From Novosphingopyxis baekryungensis DSM 16222 (GTDB lineage Bacteria; Pseudomonadota; Alphaproteobacteria; Sphingomonadales; Sphingomonadaceae): 64,000 bases of DNA. The notes below the pieces were generated by a model. The model was not told where the DNA came from and did no database searches. It was given only the letters and a program-made list of their open reading frames with translations. The position numbers and the translations under genes were made by a program. The stretch covers positions 62,001-126,000 of the forward strand of contig NZ_ATUR01000006.1 in assembly GCF_000420305.1 (NCBI RefSeq), in the 5' to 3' direction. Positions 62,580 through 64,000 of the stretch are shown one piece after another (within the stretch, counting starts at the first letter, position 1; every line of letters starts with the position of its first letter).

Positions 62580-63977
62580 TCACATCTCCCCTGATGCCGC
62601 CATCGGCTCCGGCGCGATCGCGCCGTCATGATTGGCGACAATGTTCAGCACCGTGGTCCAGGCGGCGACATTCTGTGCCATCTGGGCCGGGTCCACCTTG
62701 TCCATCGTATCGTCGGGCGTGTGGTGCAGATCGAAATAGCGTGTGCCGTCCTGCTGCAGGTCGATCACTGCCGGCTTGGCCGCCTCGATAATCGCACCCA
62801 CATCGGCGCCGCCATGCGCGTGCGCATCGCCGCGCTCGATCCCCAGTGGAGCCAACGCCAGGGCAATCTCATCTTTCAGCGCCGCATCGGCCAGGTGAAA
62901 GTCCACCTTCCAGACGCGGTCGGCGCCGAAATCCGATTCCATCGCCAACGCGTGCGGCTCATCGGCATGCGCCTTGCCATAAGCGGCGCCGCCGAACACG
63001 CCGACTTCCTCCGCGCCCGCCCAGAGAAGGCGGATGGTGCGCTTCGGCTGGCCTGCATCCATCACCCGCTTGGCCGCCGCGGTGACGATGCCGCAGCCCG
63101 CCGCATCGTCGAACGCCGATGGCGCCAGATCCCAGCTATCGAGATGGCAGGCGATCACGATGGGGGCAAGCGAGGCATCGCTGCCCGCCACCTCGGCGAT
63201 CACATTGCCGCTTTCCTGCATGCCCATATCCCTGGGCGTCAGCACCAGCTTCATCCTGACCGGCTGGCCGAGCGCCACGAGCCGTTCCAGCGTATCCGCA
63301 TCGGGATTGCTGATCGCGCCGGCGGGTATGTGCTTCACGCCCTCATCAAAGGTGGTGCCGCCGGTATGCGGATTGCGATGCTGATCGGTACCGATCGAGC
63401 GAATGACGATGGCCGATGCCCCTGCCTTGGCCGCAAAATTCGGGCCGCGCCAGCGCGCTGGGCCGGCAAAGCCATAGCCCGACCCATCCTGCGTCACGCG
63501 CATGTCATGCGTCACAAAGGCGATCTTGCCGTTCAGGCTGCCCGCAGGCGCGGCGATCAACTGGCTCATATTGGGGAAATAGACGATCTCGCCCTCGATC
63601 CCCTTGTCCCCGGTCGATCCACTGGTGCCCAGCGCGGTGATGTACATGTCCTGCGGCACCGGCGCGGTGACCTGTGCCATCTCCTTGCCGCGCACCCAAA
63701 CGGGCATCTGGAACGGCTCCACATGCACATTGGCAAAGCCCAGCGCATTCAGCCTGCGCACCGCCCAGTCGCGCGCCCGCGCCTCGTCCGGCGTGCCCGC
63801 CATGCGGTGGCCGACTTCGGTGACCAGCCCTTCGGTGATGTCATAGGCGACATCGTCCGACATCGCGGCCTTCTGCATGTCGTTCAGGTTGCGAAGATCC
63901 TGTTGCGCCATGGCGGGCACGGCGCCTGCGCACAGAGGGGACAGGACGAGGGCGAGCAGGGGGAGCTGTTTGATCAT
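62580..63977 (-). CDS. M28-family zinc aminopeptidase, exported
   Basis: 465 residues. A signal peptide (MIKQLPLLALVLSPLCAGAV, then PAMAQ) is followed by a protease-associated-type region and the M28 catalytic domain. Metal ligands and catalytic residues are visible as CHLDSWD (His, Asp), the bridging Asp in AFDDAAG, EE in WAGAEEVGVFG, Asp in MESDFGAD, and His in DLHHTPDDT. It probably removes N-terminal residues from peptides in the periplasm. Coupled to the small lipoprotein gene downstream. The 23 bases beyond its start hold no complete feature. Confidence 0.92.
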   Translation of the reverse strand: MIKQLPLLALVLSPLCAGAVPAMAQQDLRNLNDMQKAAMSDDVAYDITEGLVTEVGHRMAGTPDEARARDWAVRRLNALGFANVHVEPFQMPVWVRGKEMAQVTAPVPQDMYITALGTSGSTGDKGIEGEIVYFPNMSQLIAAPAGSLNGKIAFVTHDMRVTQDGSGYGFAGPARWRGPNFAAKAGASAIVIRSIGTDQHRNPHTGGTTFDEGVKHIPAGAISNPDADTLERLVALGQPVRMKLVLTPRDMGMQESGNVIAEVAGSDASLAPIVIACHLDSWDLAPSAFDDAAGCGIVTAAAKRVMDAGQPKRTIRLLWAGAEEVGVFGGAAYGKAHADEPHALAMESDFGADRVWKVDFHLADAALKDEIALALAPLGIERGDAHAHGGADVGAIIEAAKPAVIDLQQDGTRYFDLHHTPDDTMDKVDPAQMAQNVAAWTTVLNIVANHDGAIAPEPMAASGEM

Positions 63978-64000
63978 GGGCTCCGGTGTATCGGCGCGCA

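Overview
The window looks like a chromosomal segment of a sphingomonad (Alphaproteobacteria, Sphingomonadales). It is GC-rich. It carries the alphaproteobacterial yqeY/carAB and dnaG-rpoD neighbourhood, an RpoD with a long acidic insert, a lipoyl-bearing PdhB next to PdhA and FtsB, TrmFO, SdhE next to RecG, and several small families (DUF4170, DUF3618, WalW-like deacetylase) that I associate with this order. Family names come from recognising motifs and gene order, because no database search was possible.

Layout. Positions 1-6.9 kb hold sdhE (cut by the window edge), recG, a PilZ protein, tyrS, a DOMON-like/DUF1343 pair and a microbial rhodopsin with a DTG motif. From 6.9 to 15.4 kb are a VWA/MoxR pair separated by a soluble chemoreceptor, an unknown gene, rpoD and dnaG. 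From 15.4 to 23.8 kb are a GIY-YIG gene between two REP-like repeats, a lipoprotein, yqeY, carA, an AT-rich unknown gene wedged inside the carAB operon, carB, greA and a rhomboid protease. From 23.9 to 30.2 kb are small accessory genes, a four-gene membrane/stress-type cluster, ftsB and pdhAB. From 30.2 to 47.2 kb are three Tad-type genes, an EF-hand gene with an in-frame stop, trmFO, an NAD(P)HX dehydratase, a lysoplasmalogenase-like gene, gyrA, an SDR, yaaA, a TPR protein, an Lrp regulator, a kinase-like protein, a WalW-like deacetylase and a tRNA with a CAT anticodon. From 58.8 to 64 kb are cell-envelope and housekeeping genes and tRNA-Pro(TGG).

The accessory centrepiece is 47.23-58.79 kb. 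This 11.56-kb segment is bounded by a perfect 27-bp terminal inverted repeat and flanked by a 7-8 bp direct repeat (CATTTCC/CATTTCCC). It sits directly at the 3' end of the CAT-anticodon tRNA. Inside are an IS1595-family (ISXO2-like) transposase, a divergent small DUF6471-type gene with a TATCACCA/TGGTGATA operator cluster between the two, one unknown gene, and a tight five-gene array. The array encodes HsdM, HsdS, HsdR, a DUF4365 (DREN) nuclease fused to an APAZ-like region, and a short PIWI-domain Argonaute with no visible catalytic residues. The last two match the architecture of the SPARDA short-Argonaute systems. I read the whole as a defence-bearing transposon in which a complete type I restriction-modification system and a collateral-nuclease Argonaute system share one transcription unit. 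This is the strongest candidate for something undescribed.

Limits: starts were chosen by eye from ribosome-binding sites and family length, GC figures are counts on single 60-base lines, and most DUF-level names are from memory of motifs.
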